Of a stretch of DNA of 64,000 nucleotides, positions 19,063 to 31,271 are shown piece by piece (the stretch's first letter is position 1; each line of letters starts with the position of its first letter). A model generated the notes under the pieces. That model saw nothing but the letters and a program-made list of their open reading frames with translations, was not told where the DNA came from and searched no databases. Made by a program: the position numbers and the translations under genes. Source of the stretch: Leguminivora glycinivorella (lineage: Eukaryota; Arthropoda; Insecta; Lepidoptera; Tortricidae); NCBI RefSeq assembly GCF_023078275.1, contig NC_062979.1, positions 21,247,848 through 21,311,847 of the forward strand, in the 5' to 3' direction.

Positions 19063-20689
19063 TAAAATATACACGATCAAACCAGCGCCACTCAAACTCG
19101 TCACAACTCGTATTTACACATGGCCGACCATTCGCTCCACATTTCAAACAAAATTACACACAACTAATCAACGGCGTTGATCACTTTGGCTAATGGTCGC
19201 GATGCTATCTCTCCAGCCATAAGCACTGCGGTGTCATTCCCATAGAGTAGTTGGCTACTAATGTAAACCAGTCAAATGAGCAGAGAAAAATGATAATTTG
19301 AGAACTGCCGTAGGCAAAGACCTCTCTCATTTTTCACTCGACATGGTTTTGAGCTAATTTCTGACCAGTCTCTCAAAAAGGTGTATCAGTTACCCATCAT
19401 GCCAGAATCTTAGTTCACAAGCCCAGAAGTCAGAAATGACCACCCTAGTCCCACTTTAATTTGGCTGGTTTTGGAACTATAAACTCTTATTTGAGTTTTT
19501 GAGCGCAGCGTGGAGTTCCGGATGAGATTCCTCAGATTTCACTAATAATACTGAACGGTTTGAACTCCTCTGGTAAGGGCCAAGTTTGAACTTCTGACCT
19601 TCCAGCTTCCGTCAAAGACCAAGTCTGAGCATCGTAAACTCTTTGTTGCGTAATCTATCTGGTAACACCGGTACATATGGGTTTAGTGACTTAACTTCTT
19701 CCTCCAGGAAACAAGAGACAGGAGTCCATAAAACTTCCAACTCCTGTCCAGGCAGATAATGTCAGACCGTTACAAAAAAGGCCACCAACAGCGCAAACTA
19801 CGAGGGTCAAAAGTTACATTAGACTAGTAAGTCCGTGGAATGGACTCACCTACATCCTTGCAGCCAACAAGAACAAGGCAAGTTGTCAGCAGACGAGTGC
19901 GATACAAAAAGGCTCATTGGAAAATTATGAATTTAAAGCAGTAGCGACTCCACGACCCGACGGCTATGGCTGATACCTGGCTGGTGCGTTGCGGTGACGC
20001 CTCGATAAATGGAACCTGGAGAATTATGATACTTTGTAAACGCATTAACTCCTCATTGAGTAGGTATTAGTCGGTTGTGAAGCTATAAAAATGGCACATG
20101 AAGTTAACAAGAGATCCTTTGATCCTTTAGATAATTTTGAAGGAAGAAAGCAAATCTTTGTTGACTTTCTTTGAGATTCTACACACCTAATAATATGTAA
20201 CAAGAAGCATTATGTATAAATTCAGTACATTCATTGAAAATTTTGGCAAATGAAGAAAATGTTTAGTCAAATCAGAGGAAACGTGATTCTCTATTTGGGC
20301 ACCTGAAGCAACAACGATCCTATATCTTACCTATTTTATTGGTTTAAAGAGACTACCATCAAAACATAACATTTTACTATCTGTTTGATCTTACAATCTG
20401 CCGCCGACGCCAGCATTTATTTAAAATTATTCATCTTTCGGATTATTGTTCAAAAAGGTGATACACTTTGCCGCGAATCTTTCCAGCATTTATTTTCGCA
20501 GAAATATCTACTTCATAAAAAATGAGTTTACAGATTCCATTTACCGAGGTTTAATCGTACAGCCTCGCCTCGGCACCGTTAACAAGCAAGATATTAATCA
20601 TAATTCCCACTGACGCGATCCGCTCAAGTGTTTTAGACGACCGCTATTATGTTGGGCCGCGGACTTTCTCGTATAGACGAGGTATTTAC
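19063..20689. other. Intergenic DNA
   Basis: 1.6 kb with no gene or repeat partner that I can recognise. Confidence 0.45.
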
Positions 20690-20870
20690 AAGGTATTTCC
20701 GAGCTCATATAACCCGGCAACCTTCAAATCAAGAGTGAACAGGCATCTTCTGGGCGAGCTCACTCCATCGTAGGCCACGTCTTTGCCTTTGGCTAGTCTG
20801 TGGTCAAGAGTAAGCCCAATTTGTAGTTTTGTGTGTCATTTTGTGTATTATAATTAAAAAAAAAAAAAGG
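20690..20870 (+). pseudogene. LINE C-terminal remnant
   Basis: The translation FPSSYNPATFKSRVNRHLLG then ELTPS and a stop resembles the YN-FK-RVN-HL end of LINE ORF2 proteins. A run of A follows at 20850-20868. Only about 40 codons are left. Confidence 0.5.
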
Positions 20871-20939
20871 TTTCACGAAGGAGGAGGTAAGTCTGAGGAT
20901 TATAACAAGACTACGGTAACCCTACTGGCAGCTTTCACA

Positions 20940-21075
20940 CATAGGCACATATATACAGGGCTCTCAAAGAACGGCAACGTATAAGTGGCTCCCCTGATGT
21001 TGCTTATGTCCATGGGCGGCGATGATTCCCACCAGGTGGCTCGTTTGCTCGTTTGCGGCCTATATCATAAAATAA
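20940..21075 (+). repeat. LINE 3' tail fragment
   Basis: GTCCATGGGCGGCGATGATT and GCTCGTTTGCGGCCTATATC match the end of the element at 18830-19062. Confidence 0.6.
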
Positions 21076-21972
21076 AACTACACGCCAACGTAAGCGCACA
21101 GTTTCCATACAATTCTTTTCCAAATAATTTCGTCCTTAAAGGTGACATTTTGTCCCAGATGGGCCGCTTTGCTTATCAACATTTAAAATGTGATTGTGAG
21201 TGACCATTAGTATTTCTACAGCGCATGCAGTGTACCAAGAAAGAATGGGAGCGCGAATCTAATATAGAGGTAGTCCCTGTGGAAGATTAGTGCTGAGTTT
21301 CTGACTTTAAGGTACTTCGAATTAAGCTAAGGATGATCCATGTTTTCTATCAAGCCACATAAAATTAGTTGCCACGAACAAATAATATGATTCTTGGTGG
21401 CCGCAATTCATATGTTGTCTAGTAAGTGATCTGTTTCTCAAGCACAGCTTTCGAACGTGATCTACGATGCAACATAGTTGAGAATTGCCAGGAACCATGC
21501 GTTTGCTTTGCCTTTAAAGGCCTCGATCGTAAACTTAACATAATAGACAAATTTGTTGTGATGAAAATTGGATAATCTCCGTTCCCACATACATATACTA
21601 TCAATAAACTTTTATCATGCATTAAAGCAAATAAGGCATGATTGGCGGTTACAATGCGTACAATCAACTGATGAATTATCAAACAGTTATTTTATTGACA
21701 TAGATCTATAAGAACATGCGCGGTCGTAAAAAAGTCATTAGTTTCTATTGAAGATGACTGACAGCCGAACCTGGTCAGTTCGCAATTTGTATGGTTAGCG
21801 AGCATTCGGCGTGTTCATTCAGCTTAGCGAGGTTTAGGGCCATAATGAACATAGTTTATAGACAAAGATTCTTTATACTGTCGGTTCTATTTTGTAAAAC
21901 TGGCTGCCTTTTTTTGCCACATGTGAACAAGTACGAGTATTTGAATAATACCTACACTTTCCCCCCGCTCAA
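21076..21972. other. Intergenic DNA
   Basis: Nothing recognised. Confidence 0.4.
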
Positions 21973-22022
21973 ATGCCCGATTCGAACCCGGGACCTCCAG
22001 CTTCAAAGTCAAGGTCATTAAC
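21973..22022 (-). repeat. tRNA-like SINE head fragment
   Basis: The minus strand contains CCGGGTTCGAATCGGGC, a pol III B-box/T-arm, preceded by GAAGCTGGAGGTC. The A box is not clear. Confidence 0.5.
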
Positions 22023-22090
22023 GACAAGACTTAACTAGACTAGCTGATTGTCAAAAAAAAATACACACCTGCAGGGTTATAGCAATGTTA

Positions 22091-22200
22091 TTGGCGCGAG
22101 AGTAGATCACACATTTTCGATTGTATTAATGACATAAGGACAGATAGTCTATCTTGCGGCGACATACTCTCGTGCCAGTCAAGTGCTAATGCTAACTCTA
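22091..22200. mobile_element. Diverged relative of the CCTAGCACATG MITE
   Basis: TTGTATTAATGACATAAGGA and GCGGCGACATACTCTCG match 40297-40486. The arms GGCGCGAGAGTA / ATACTCTCGTGCC still pair. Confidence 0.55.
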
Positions 22201-22487
22201 CTGCCGGCCTGTGATCATCGTGGACGCTACACGTGGCTATTGAAACACAGCCTTGCTTATACCACTACAGAAGAGAGAAAACATGTAGTATGCTTACGAT
22301 GCGTATTTTTTGACGTGGGCTAAAACCCTGTACCTTAAAGCAAGGTCTCTGCTGGCAATCACCTCGCAGTAGACGACCGGGACGGCCTAAGCACGTGGAG
22401 GCGGTCCGGACTAGGCTGGAAGGATCTGGAATTAGTCGTTCAGGATTGACTGTCGTTGAGGAAAAGTAGATGATTCTTCTAAGACCC
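22201..22487. other. Intergenic DNA, possible LINE C-terminus
   Basis: 22375-22470 (plus) reads RPGRPKHVEAVRTRLEG... to a stop, faintly like the basic GRPK tail of LINE ORF2. Low support. Confidence 0.3.
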
Positions 22488-24341
22488 TAATCATAATCAT
22501 AATCATATCATAATCCTTTATTGCAACCATGGTAATAATTATAGGTGTTACAGTCAATAGCTTGTTTCACATGGGCCCTGTTAGGGCAAAGCAAGGTTGT
22601 ATGTACACAATAGTAATGCTTAAAAAACATTATCATAATTTAAACATTTGTAGTAATTTGAAAAGTAATAAGGTATATAAAACTGATATGTCAAAAATCC
22701 CAAAATAAAATCCTAATATAAAATTCAATTTGATAATAATTATTACAAAAATTATATAATACAAAACAAGCAAATAATACTAACAATAAAATACTGTAAA
22801 TTAATTATTAAATGTGATTTCAAATTCATTGTCACTATAAAATTCGTCAACTGAGTAATAACATTTCTGTATTAATATTTTCATTATTGTATTTTTAAAA
22901 CGGGTGCTATTATTTAAATTTAAAATATTTTGCGGTATTTTATTATAAATTTGTACACATCGGTAATATGGACTCTTTTTGAAAATTACAAGATTCGCTT
23001 TTGGCAACGCTAACTGATACCCTGTCCTCAAATTATAATTGTTACATGTTTCGTTCTTTTGCCGAAATAACATGATATGTTTCCTAACGAACATTATGGC
23101 TTCTAAAATGTAGAGAGAAGGCAGCGTTAGAAGGTTGTTTTTTATAAAATGTGGCCTAGCTGTGTCTCTCCTTCGAATATTTACTAAAATTCGGACACAC
23201 CGTTTCTGCAGAAGAAACAAATCGTATGCATCAGTGCTCTCTCCCCATAAAACAAGTCCATAGCGTAGCCAAGAATAGGCATACGCGTAATAAGCTGATA
23301 GCGACGCTTCAAAGTTTGTATTAGCTTTAAGTACACTAAGAGCGTATATGAATGTCGATATCTTATTTTTTATATTTTGCACGTGCGACTTCCAATCGAT
23401 TGCACTATCGATGGTTATGCCTAAAAGCTTGAAATGGTCAACTTGCTCTATAGTCTCGTTATTTAGTTTAAAGTCTATTTCTAGTTCTTTTTTTTGATAT
23501 GGTTTAAATTGGACGATCTTGGTTTTGCTTAAATTAATTTCTAAGTTATGGCATTGTAGCCATTCAAAGATTAATTTACTGTAGTTTTCTAGTTTTCTGT
23601 GACACTCTTCACTATCTTCGCAGTTAAAAAGAACTGAAATATCATCTGCGAACATTATACATGTAGTGTCTACCTCTTTTGGTAGGTCATTTATATAGGC
23701 TAAGAATAAGATACATCCAATTACACTCCCTTGTGGTATTGATGTTTCTACGCGGCGCGATTCAGACGTTACGGTTAGCATTTCCCCAGTGTTTTCGTTG
23801 TAGTAATCTATCTGAACATGTTGTGACCGATCTTGTAAGTAAGACTTGATCCAATTGTATGCATTTCCCCTTATACCTAGACCATATAGTTTTCCTAAGA
23901 GGATTTTATGTGATACTTTATCGTATGCTTTTGACATATCAAGAAATAAGCCGACCGAGTATTGTTTCTCATTTATGTTATGTAGAGCCTCTTGAATATA
24001 TTTAAATACAGCCAGTGTAGTCGAATGTTTCTTCCTAAATCCGTGTTGGTTTTTGTCCAAAATATTATATTTTTCTAAAAATTTATAGAGTCTATTTGTC
24101 ATACACTTTTCGAATATTTTTGACAGTGAAGACAGTAACGCTATTGGTCTATATTTTTCAGGATTTGTAGCGTTACCTCCTGGTTTTAGAATTGGTCTTA
24201 CTTTTGATAGTTTCAAATTGTCAGGAAATATTCCTTGCTCAATATTCCTTATATTCCCTAATATTACTTTATTCCCTATGTCCCTAATGAGGGATAACAG
24301 GATCTCATCATTATTATCGTCAAACCCTGTACCTGCTTGTT
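22488..24341 (-). mobile_element. 5'-truncated non-LTR retrotransposon (Jockey/CR1-like)
   Basis: A minus-strand LINE. It consists of an open ORF2 segment (24339-22801), a ~285-bp 3' UTR (22800-22516) and a 3' tail of GATTAT repeats (22515-22488 on the plus strand, TAATCA). There is no endonuclease domain, so the 5' half was never copied or has been lost. I see no clear TSD. The superfamily is judged from the RT motif spacing and microsatellite tail and could be CR1, Rex1 or Jockey. Confidence 0.85.
22801..24339 (-). pseudogene. Non-LTR reverse transcriptase, ORF2 fragment
   Basis: 512 codons are open from a stop at 24342-24340 to the end; no ATG start is expected because the element is 5'-truncated. 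Counting from the TTG codon at 24216, the RT landmarks in order are: YRPIALLSSLSKIFEK (22-37), QHGFRKKHST (57-66), motif A FLDMSKAYDKVSH (91-103) with Asp93, IPQGSVIGCILF (160-171), and motif C FADD (189-192) with Asp191 and Asp192. The thumb-like KLLGI segment and a C-terminal region with LWGES follow. The upstream AGTGFDD is the finger-region motif. All catalytic aspartates are present and there is no internal stop, so the copy is fairly young, but it cannot move alone without the endonuclease. It acts by target-primed reverse transcription in complete relatives. Confidence 0.9.
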
Positions 24342-24819
24342 AAGCGATTGGAATACCTGATTTGACCCGATGCCTGACTTGTATCAAATCGCTCACGAAT
24401 TGTTTGCTAAGACGATTTGCCAAAAATTAGTCGCCTCACGTCGTTAGTTTCACGCCTGGTTTGCATGCGAAGTGACAAGCTTTTTGTATAAGCGGATATG
24501 TCTAGTAATGATCATGAGTCACACAACAATATTAAATGTACAAATGGTGTAAAATTTAGAAGAAATCTTTTAAAAATTGGGGATTGGGGGATTGATTGGA
24601 GTCTTATATTATATTTATAAATAGAAACTAAATCGTTTGGTCGAAAGGCTCTAAATTTTTACTTTATACGCTCGGTGCTGTCCGCCAGTTCTGTTACTTG
24701 AATTTGGCTTTGACTCGACGATACTCGAGAATTTAATCATTTGCATCTAACGAATATAATTGGACTGAAAAACTTTATTCAAACCAATCGGCTGTGGCCT
24801 TACAAATTTTACAATTAGG
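24342..24819. other. Intergenic DNA
   Basis: Nothing recognised. Confidence 0.4.
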
Positions 24820-24954
24820 TACAGTCAACCAATTGGAACCCTAGCCCATTCTACAACCATGTCGAAATTACAAACAAGATTTCTTACAATCTGATTTATA
24901 ACGTCACTATGACATAGTTCTACAGTGGCCTAGTGTTCCAATTGGTTGACTATA
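24820..24954. mobile_element. MITE, Tc1/mariner-like (TAYAGTCAACCAATTGGAAC)
   Basis: Ends CAGTCAACCAATTGGAAC / GTTCCAATTGGTTGACTA, each next to TA, which fits the TA target duplication of Tc1/mariner elements. About 135 bp, with no coding. Confidence 0.75.
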
Positions 24955-26491
24955 CAATGTTTCGAAAGCTATATCATCTGATATAAGTAGAAATGAAAGA
25001 AAGTTACCAAATTCAAAATCGGAAAAATCTTACGAGGTTAAAGAAAACATTGACGGTCTGGTGCAACCCTAACTGTCTAGTGGTATAACAAAAGTAAATA
25101 AAACCAAATAGACAATTAACAAAAAGGAAATTCAATATTCCCAGCTAATTGGCAAGCACTCAAAATAATCTACGACCTTTACAAGCCTGATTAATAACCC
25201 CGACTATGAATGTAGGCATAAATGTTAAGTAAGATAGATTTGTAGTTAACGGTACGCGGGCCGCACGCGAGACGATTCAATGGTTTGATTACGATCTGTT
25301 TTTTATATTCAATTGATCATTCTTTATACTTTGCGATAGTGACAGTTGTTCAATGAAATTAAAAATACTTTATAATTTTAAGATCCGGTAGTTCGACGAA
25401 CATTTTTTTATTGTTACTGAAAACATTCCCATCTTTGCTAAAGTCTGACCAGAAATATATGACTACGCGTACGCGCCATGTTGCGGAATTTCATGAGAAC
25501 TATTTTCTTCATACTAAACTGAAATGTCACCGCGTACATCAGAAAAACAACGGCAACGCCCTCCTGAAAATAGTCATATACAGCGCGTAAACGTAATAAG
25601 GGCGATAAATGAAACCAGGCGTATAATTCAATATTGTTATAATTAATTAAGAGGTGTTTTTGATTTACTCTTAATTTTCACCCCATAATGAATTTTTGAA
25701 AAAAAAAATCTCAGCAGCAGCAGCAGCAGCAAATCTCTGTAAACGTGGTTGCGATGATAATCAATGACAACTGTCAACCAACGTTTAACGGGAGTGTGTT
25801 TGCATTACGTTGCGGGCCTAATTAATTTGTATGGATAAAAAAAATATTTCAATTTTATGTAATAGTTATCTAATTACAATTTATAGATCCTATACTCACC
25901 ACCGTTAAGAGGTTCGCCAATCGCCCGTATTAGGTTTACACCCTGTATTTCTGGACAGGCTTTACTTCATACTTCTATTTCAAAAGCAGGAAATTATTTT
26001 ATCATATCTGTCCTGTAGGTCTCCATGGAGGGCGGTAATCGCTTCCGTCTGGCGGTCTGTCTGCTCGTAAATAAACACAAGTATGTAGTTTGAGATTGTT
26101 AAAGAAGAGAAAATTCTATAAGTAATGACTATTGCTTGAAAGAATACTACCTACTTGAACCAGATAAACACTACAGTGTGGACAACCCTAGGTCAAATTA
26201 ACAGAGGTAGTTCCTCAATATGAAATAAGTAGTTACATTTATAAAAGCCAAAAATAAGTATGCACTTAAACAAATATCTTACCTTTACCTTCTTCAAGTG
26301 CAAGAATAATCCTCTAGATTAAAAAAAAGATACGATTCTTCAACTGTCACCATTTCGTAACCGTCACTAAGATGGATGCCGTAATTGTGATATGGCAATT
26401 AATCCGGCGCTTGCGCAGTGACGAATTGGGAAACAATGGGACAAGAAACTACCGGAGACAGGTCCGTCAGAGAATTTAATTTTATTTAACT
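24955..26491. other. Intergenic DNA with one dispersed repeat
   Basis: 25435-25575 repeats at 39360-39500 (GCGGAATTTNATNAGAACTA, TTTTCTTCATACTAAAC). 25703-25729 is a short (CAG)n run. 26015-26065 is a LINE tail fragment. No gene. Confidence 0.45.
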
Positions 26492-27007
26492 ACCGGTCTG
26501 GCCTAGCGCGTAGTGACCCTGCCTGCTAAGCCGCGGTCCTGGGTTCGAATCCAATAAAGGGTATTTATTTGTGTGATGAGCACAGTCAGCACAGATAATT
26601 GTTCCTGAGTCACGGATGCTTTCTATGTAATGTCTGTTATAAATCTTTGTTGTCTTTTGTATACTTTCTTTTTTGCTATTTTTTTATTTTTAAATTGTTA
26701 CCTGTCGTGATTGTTTCACCGGATGGCCTCATCGGAAGACCAGCGCTGGAAGTCGCCAGCAACATGCTGAGATGAGACCAATTCCTGGCACTTTTTTCTG
26801 TTAGCCTTTTGTGTGGATGTATGCTTACTTGTTTGTGTGTCGTTTATTTTTGTGTATATTGTATTGTTATTGTCGTTGTTAAGTGCTTACGAACAAAAAT
26901 ATTTCTATTCTATTCTATTATATGTAAATAAATATTTGTATATTATGTTATGTATATCGTTCCCTGAGTACCCACAACGCAAGAGTTCTTGAGCTTACGA
27001 CGGGAAA
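26492..27007 (+). mobile_element. tRNA-derived SINE family B, copy 1, split by an insertion
   Basis: The head GGTCTGGCCTAGCGCGTAGT (A box) and GGGTTCGAATCC (B box) match the copies at 36472-36735 and 46210-46475. The body runs to TTCTATGTAA, is interrupted at 26631-26920, and resumes at 26921 with TATGTAAATAAATATTTG to GAGCTTACGACGGG. The (TTTA)n tail is missing. Confidence 0.8.
26631..26920 (+). mobile_element. LINE/SINE 3' piece nested in SINE B, 7-bp TSD
   Basis: A 290-bp insert containing GGAAGACCAGCGCTGGAAGT and ACATGCTGAGATGAGACCA, ending in a (TTCTA)n tail. The 7-bp repeat TATGTAA flanks it (26624-26630, 26921-26927), and the SINE sequence is continuous without it. Confidence 0.75.
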
Positions 27008-27410
27008 CATATTTGCTAAGGAAAAGGAGAAGAATAGGTACGCAACACGTAATCAAGCTTGATAAACACAACAGTAGCAACCACCAGCTTTGGCACTAGA
27101 TATGATATGATATTTATATGCAAGTATATCTTATAAACATTTATTTATAACAGTTGTTAATCGGGACGACGCGTTCCATTATAATAATCTTTGTATTAGC
27201 ACATCAAACAACCCGATATGACTCATATCATATCATATTTAATATATTTGCTAATCTGCAGAATATTTTGCATATTTTCAGAAATGTTAATGATAATAGA
27301 ATTTGATATTGCTGGGAAGGTCAACATAAGCGAAGAGCTTGTTTTTATACGCACATCATTCATATTTATTATAACAGTACAGAAAAAAATGGAGGAGTGT
27401 AGACTCCTGC
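27008..27410. other. AT-rich intergenic DNA
   Basis: Nothing recognised apart from short ATATCATATCATAT repeats near 27110 and 27225. Confidence 0.4.
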
Positions 27411-27553
27411 AGTAGGCCTAGCACATGACGGCCGCGGGAGTATGTCGCCGCGAGATAGACTACCCGTCCTTATGTCATTAATACAGTTAGAAGAAGACGT
27501 GGCATCTATCTCGCGGCGACATACTCCCGCGGCCATCATGTGCTAGGCCTACT
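27411..27553. mobile_element. Hairpin MITE (GTAGGCCTAGCACATGA), copy 1
   Basis: The arms GTAGGCCTAGCACATG / CATGTGCTAGGCCTAC continue through GGCCGCGGGAGTATGTCGCC. Copy 2 (40297-40486) has an extra internal palindrome that this copy lacks, so this is a shortened form. Non-coding. Confidence 0.85.
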
Positions 27554-27575
27554 GTACTGATCCTGTCTACGAGAT

Positions 27576-27894
27576 CATAGATTAAATATATAAGAAGATC
27601 ATACCATACCCATACATTAAAATGCGACCGCCTAAGAACGCGCATACACTACACCATACATAGATGGCGCAACAAAAATGCCTTGTTACCATCGATTATT
27701 TGTAGATTGGCGTTAAGTGTCACTTTTGACATAGATTTATGTCACACACTTAACGCCATCTACAAGTATAATCGAAAGCTACAAGACATTTTTTTTGTGG
27801 CGCCATCTACGTGTGGTGTAGTGTATGCGCGTTCTTAGGCTGTCGCATTTTAATTTAATGTTTGGGATGGTATGATCTTATATTTAATCTATGA
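27576..27894. mobile_element. ~320-bp hairpin MITE, copy 1
   Basis: A long imperfect fold-back with arms ATAGATTAAATATA-AAGATC, CATTAAAATGCGACCGCCTA and AGAACGCGCATACACTACAC. The second copy (29842-30154) has its middle in the opposite order. Each carries AGATGGCGC on both arms. Non-coding. Confidence 0.8.
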
Positions 27895-27978
27895 CGAGAT
27901 AGTGAAACACGCGAACAACAACACATTACAAGCCTTTTTGTGGGGCTTAGTCAATCTATGTAAAAAAAATGTACAACT

Positions 27979-28123
27979 AGATGCTGATACGCAATAATGT
28001 GTTATCCCACATGCATTTTGCAATAAGATGTCAACTCAAAAATTTGACGGTTTGCAAAATTCATTCAAAGTTGACATTTTATTGCAAAATTCATGTGGCT
28101 TATTGCTTATCAGCATCCAACTA
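27979..28123. mobile_element. Hairpin MITE (TAGATGCTGATA)
   Basis: TAGATGCTGATACGCAATAA pairs with TTATTGCTTATCAGCATC. Inner arms of ATGTCAACT / AGTTGACAT and TTTTGCAATAA type make a nearly full-length fold-back. One copy only. Confidence 0.75.
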
Positions 28124-28579
28124 TAAACACCTAAGTTAAAAGCAACTATTGTGGTGTAAACGCTTTTCCCTTACAGTTGAACTATGAACCCATATTTTAT
28201 AAGTCCAAATATTATGTTAAAAGAATGCAGCAGAATGACTGGTTATTCTAACACTAGAATGAGTTTGACGTAAAATATTCAACGTTTCGCCAACTTTAGA
28301 TTGGAATTCTAGCTGCTTTAATAGGAATTTATGAGTGTTATGAAGTCTGAAAGTCAGGTTCATTTAATATTTATAAAGTGAACTGTATCGGAGGTAGAAT
28401 CAGAATTATTTATTTAAGTTTAGGTGCAATTTCTAGTCAGTTGGTGATAGTAAAAAAATGTATTTTTGTGGTAAATAAGTTATGAAACAGGTATTTTCAA
28501 CCTGGTATTAATCCAGTAAATTTATACATCTGTAGTATGCGTCAAATCCGGTAGTTCTCATTTTTTGCACACTCGTTTA
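28124..28579. other. AT-rich intergenic DNA
   Basis: Nothing recognised. Confidence 0.4.
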
Positions 28580-28849
28580 TCAGTAGTTCTCGAAAAGTTT
28601 GTACAAAAATTAAGGAAAAAGTTAAATTTGTTTTTATTATTCCTTTTTTGTTACCAAGATTTATTTCATGAATTGAGATTTTAGTAAGTTTTATTTGGTC
28701 ATTGAGGTTCTCTAGTATCTATATTTTCTTAATTATAACAATTATCCTGTATATATCTTACGAAAGTCGACTTATATCACTAAAATGTTGGTAACAAAAT
28801 AGGATCAATTAAAATTTTCTGACGTGGCTCAAAGTTTTCAGGAACTGCT
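28580..28849 (-). mobile_element. TIR element AGCAGTTC..AAAGTTTGTAC, copy 2
   Basis: Inverted relative to 15018-15303. AGTTCTCGAAAAGTTTGTAC lies at the left and TCAAAGTTTTCAGGAACTGC at the right, with shared internal blocks. Confidence 0.65.
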
Positions 28850-29046
28850 CTTATGATGTTGGCTTAAAATGAATAATCCAAGTTTGTGACCTCGAACGCC
28901 GAACGCAACTTTGTCAAAAATCGAAAAAACCGCGTAAAAATCGATTCTGTTTCAAATTTTATACATTTATACTTTCAGGCGACAAAGTTACTGTATATCC
29001 ATCTTCATTTTTGGCTAAACTGCGAATAGATAACGGCAAATTTAAA

Positions 29047-29194
29047 CCAGCTGGCGTATTATGCTTCCAATTTTATCACTTATCCACGTGGATAAAGCAT
29101 CCGTCACTCTTTGGCAAGCATGTCAGTGTGAGAGTGACAGATGCCTTATCCACGTGGATAAGTGATAAAATTGGAAGCATGGTACGCCGGCATG
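29047..29194. mobile_element. Hairpin MITE (TTATCCACGTGGATAA), copy 1
   Basis: The arms CAATTTTATCACTTATCCACGTGG... pair end to end; the outer ends are CCAGCTGGCGTA / TACGCCGGCATG. The copy at 57397-57543 is about 90% alike by eye. The self-palindromic TTATCCACGTGGATAA occurs on both arms. Confidence 0.85.
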
Positions 29195-29841
29195 AATAAA
29201 TTTAACGGTAATTTTTTTTTCATGTTTTCCTAAAGCCATGCTTGAATAGGATTGTTCATATTATTCTATGTATGATATTTTCTTATATTTGATCTAGTTA
29301 TGTATTTTATACGTATTTTTTTACTTTACCTCTGTTATTATTTTTAGTTTGGAGTCAAACTATTCCAACTACAGATTCTAAGTTCCATTTAAAAAAAATG
29401 TGAAATATCCCGCGTATTTTATAGTATCGCCTCCTCCATCAAATCGCCTTTGGAATTTCCAAACAGCCATATATTTTTGCTTGTCAATCTGGAATTCTTT
29501 CAAATCTTAAATTATATAAAATATTCTTTGAACATTTATTTTATTTATTTTCATTGTAGACTATTCTATCATTCGTGGTATTAGGCACCGTTATAAACAA
29601 CCTGAGGTTTTACGACGTCTTTTCTAATGACCTAACCTACCTAGTCTAGCCTACGCACGACTTTTAATTCGACAATTAAAGGGTTAATATCCGTATAAAT
29701 TCTTCTAGTTACATAGTTCCTGACTGGGCCTGTAGCCAAGAGTACTATGCCGTACCAATACGAAGAGAGGTTGAGAGATATTTACGCTATGGAGCTTCGG
29801 ACATGTATCTCTTCGTGAGAATGGCTCCATAGTGTAATCAT
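29195..29841. other. AT-rich intergenic DNA
   Basis: Nothing recognised. Confidence 0.4.
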
Positions 29842-30154
29842 AAATTAAATATAACAAGATCATACCATCCTATACATTAAAATACGACCGCCTAAGACCG
29901 CACTTACACTCCACCGCACATAGATGGCGCCACAAAAAAAATGTCTTGTAGCTTTCATTTATACTTGTAGATGGCGTTAAGTGTCACTTTTGACATAGAT
30001 TTACGGCTCGGAATTGACACTTAATGCCAATCTACAAATAATCGGTGGCAACAAGGCATTTTTTGTAGCGCCATCTATGTGTGGTGGAGTGTAAGCGCGT
30101 TCGTAGGCGGTCGCATTTTAATGTATGGGATGATATGATCTTGTTATATGTAAT
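29842..30154. mobile_element. ~320-bp hairpin MITE, copy 2
   Basis: Same arms as 27576-27894 with the interior inverted. The GTTAAGTGTCACTTTTGACA centre is shared. Confidence 0.8.
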
Positions 30155-30807
30155 TAATGGTATAATGGAAAGAAAATTTGAAATTTGAAGACTTAGATTA
30201 GATCACCAATGACGCATGGACACAGACCTGGCACAGGCTAGATGTGTTTCGGCCTATCGCGTCGATGCGTCCTTTTCGCATTTACTAGAAGGGCATGCCG
30301 ACACGACAGACTTTTACCACGTGACCGTATTGATACCGCAGAACAAGACCGCAAATAGTTACACCTATCCGGAAAGCTCGCCGAGTGACGTCCTATTACT
30401 AATATGATCTCTGATCGAGATTCGCGATGATGACCACTCTCGCAAGAGTGTATCGATTATGAAGAAGACGGAGCTTGATAGTGCTGTTGGCTACGACCCT
30501 GGTTGCATAATAGTCTGCGTTTAGCGTCACTCGTTCACGCATGGGCTGCGTTTAGTGCGTAATTACTTTAGACCATGCAACCATTACCGATCGAATAAAC
30601 TCAGGAGCTATGAGTGGGGGGCCTATTCTGAGCCTCTCCCGTGAATTTTCGACGGCTGAACCTCTAGCAAGATGTTTTGACATTTTAGAATACTTAGATC
30701 AAATCAAATTATTTTCAATGAAAATATTTTAATTTGTATTTGTTTGGGGCGCCATAAGCCTTCCATAATTGTGTCATATACTTGAAAATTTCGACCCTTG
30801 CGTTCGT
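30155..30807. other. Intergenic DNA
   Basis: A 63-codon frame at 30216-30407 shows no domain. I see no repeat partner. Confidence 0.4.
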
Positions 30808-30960
30808 GATCCGATGGCCGAGTGGTTTTACAGGCATCCGTCCGGTTAACGGAGTACGCTGGTTCGATTCCAGCTCGGAACAATTGGAGGTCTTGGTAAC
30901 TTTTTCTTTGTATATGACATTTATGTAATGTTTATTTTAGAATACGTTTCTCGATGGCGT
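30808..30960 (+). mobile_element. tRNA-derived SINE family C
   Basis: The head has TGGCCGAGTGG (A box) and GGTTCGATTCC (B box) and folds a fair T-arm (GCTGG/CCAGC) and anticodon stem (TCCGT/ACGGA). The anticodon loop lacks the expected U33, so I do not call a tRNA gene. The body GGAGGTCTTGGTAACTTTT recurs at 59718-59800. Confidence 0.6.
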
Positions 30961-31271
30961 TTACGTCACGGAAATAATACCTAGATTACTATTCTATTTC
31001 GTCTTATTTAAGAGCTATGTATAGCTCTTGTCGGTGGAATATGCGCCATATGTGCGAGAATTCTCTACTTTCCTTTTTAGTTCTTGATATATGACACCGG
31101 CCTTCTCCTTGAGCTGGCCAACAAAACTCTTCCTGGGTCTTCCTTGGTCTCTTCTTCCTTTTATCTTTCCTTCTAGGATATTTTTAAAGAAGGTTTCATG
31201 TTGTATGAAGTGACCAATCATTTTGCCTCTTCTGTTTTCTATTTATTTCATTAGTCTTTTTTTTTTCTATA
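30961..31271. other. LINE-like fragment on the minus strand
   Basis: 31015-31221 (minus) reads IKGRRDQGRPRKSFVGQLKE then KAGVIYQELKRKVENS, matching the KRGRGRPR-F--QL-E pattern at LINE ORF2 C-termini. Short and truncated. Confidence 0.5.

Noticed and set aside
21791..22021. 76-codon frame ending PIRTRDLQLQSQGH
   Set aside because: The end is simply a translated SINE B-box region (TTCGAACCCGGGACC), a common false ORF.
30808..30882. Possible functional tRNA gene
   Set aside because: The anticodon loop lacks U33, the acceptor stem is imperfect, and the downstream body matches a second dispersed copy at 59718, so it is a SINE head.
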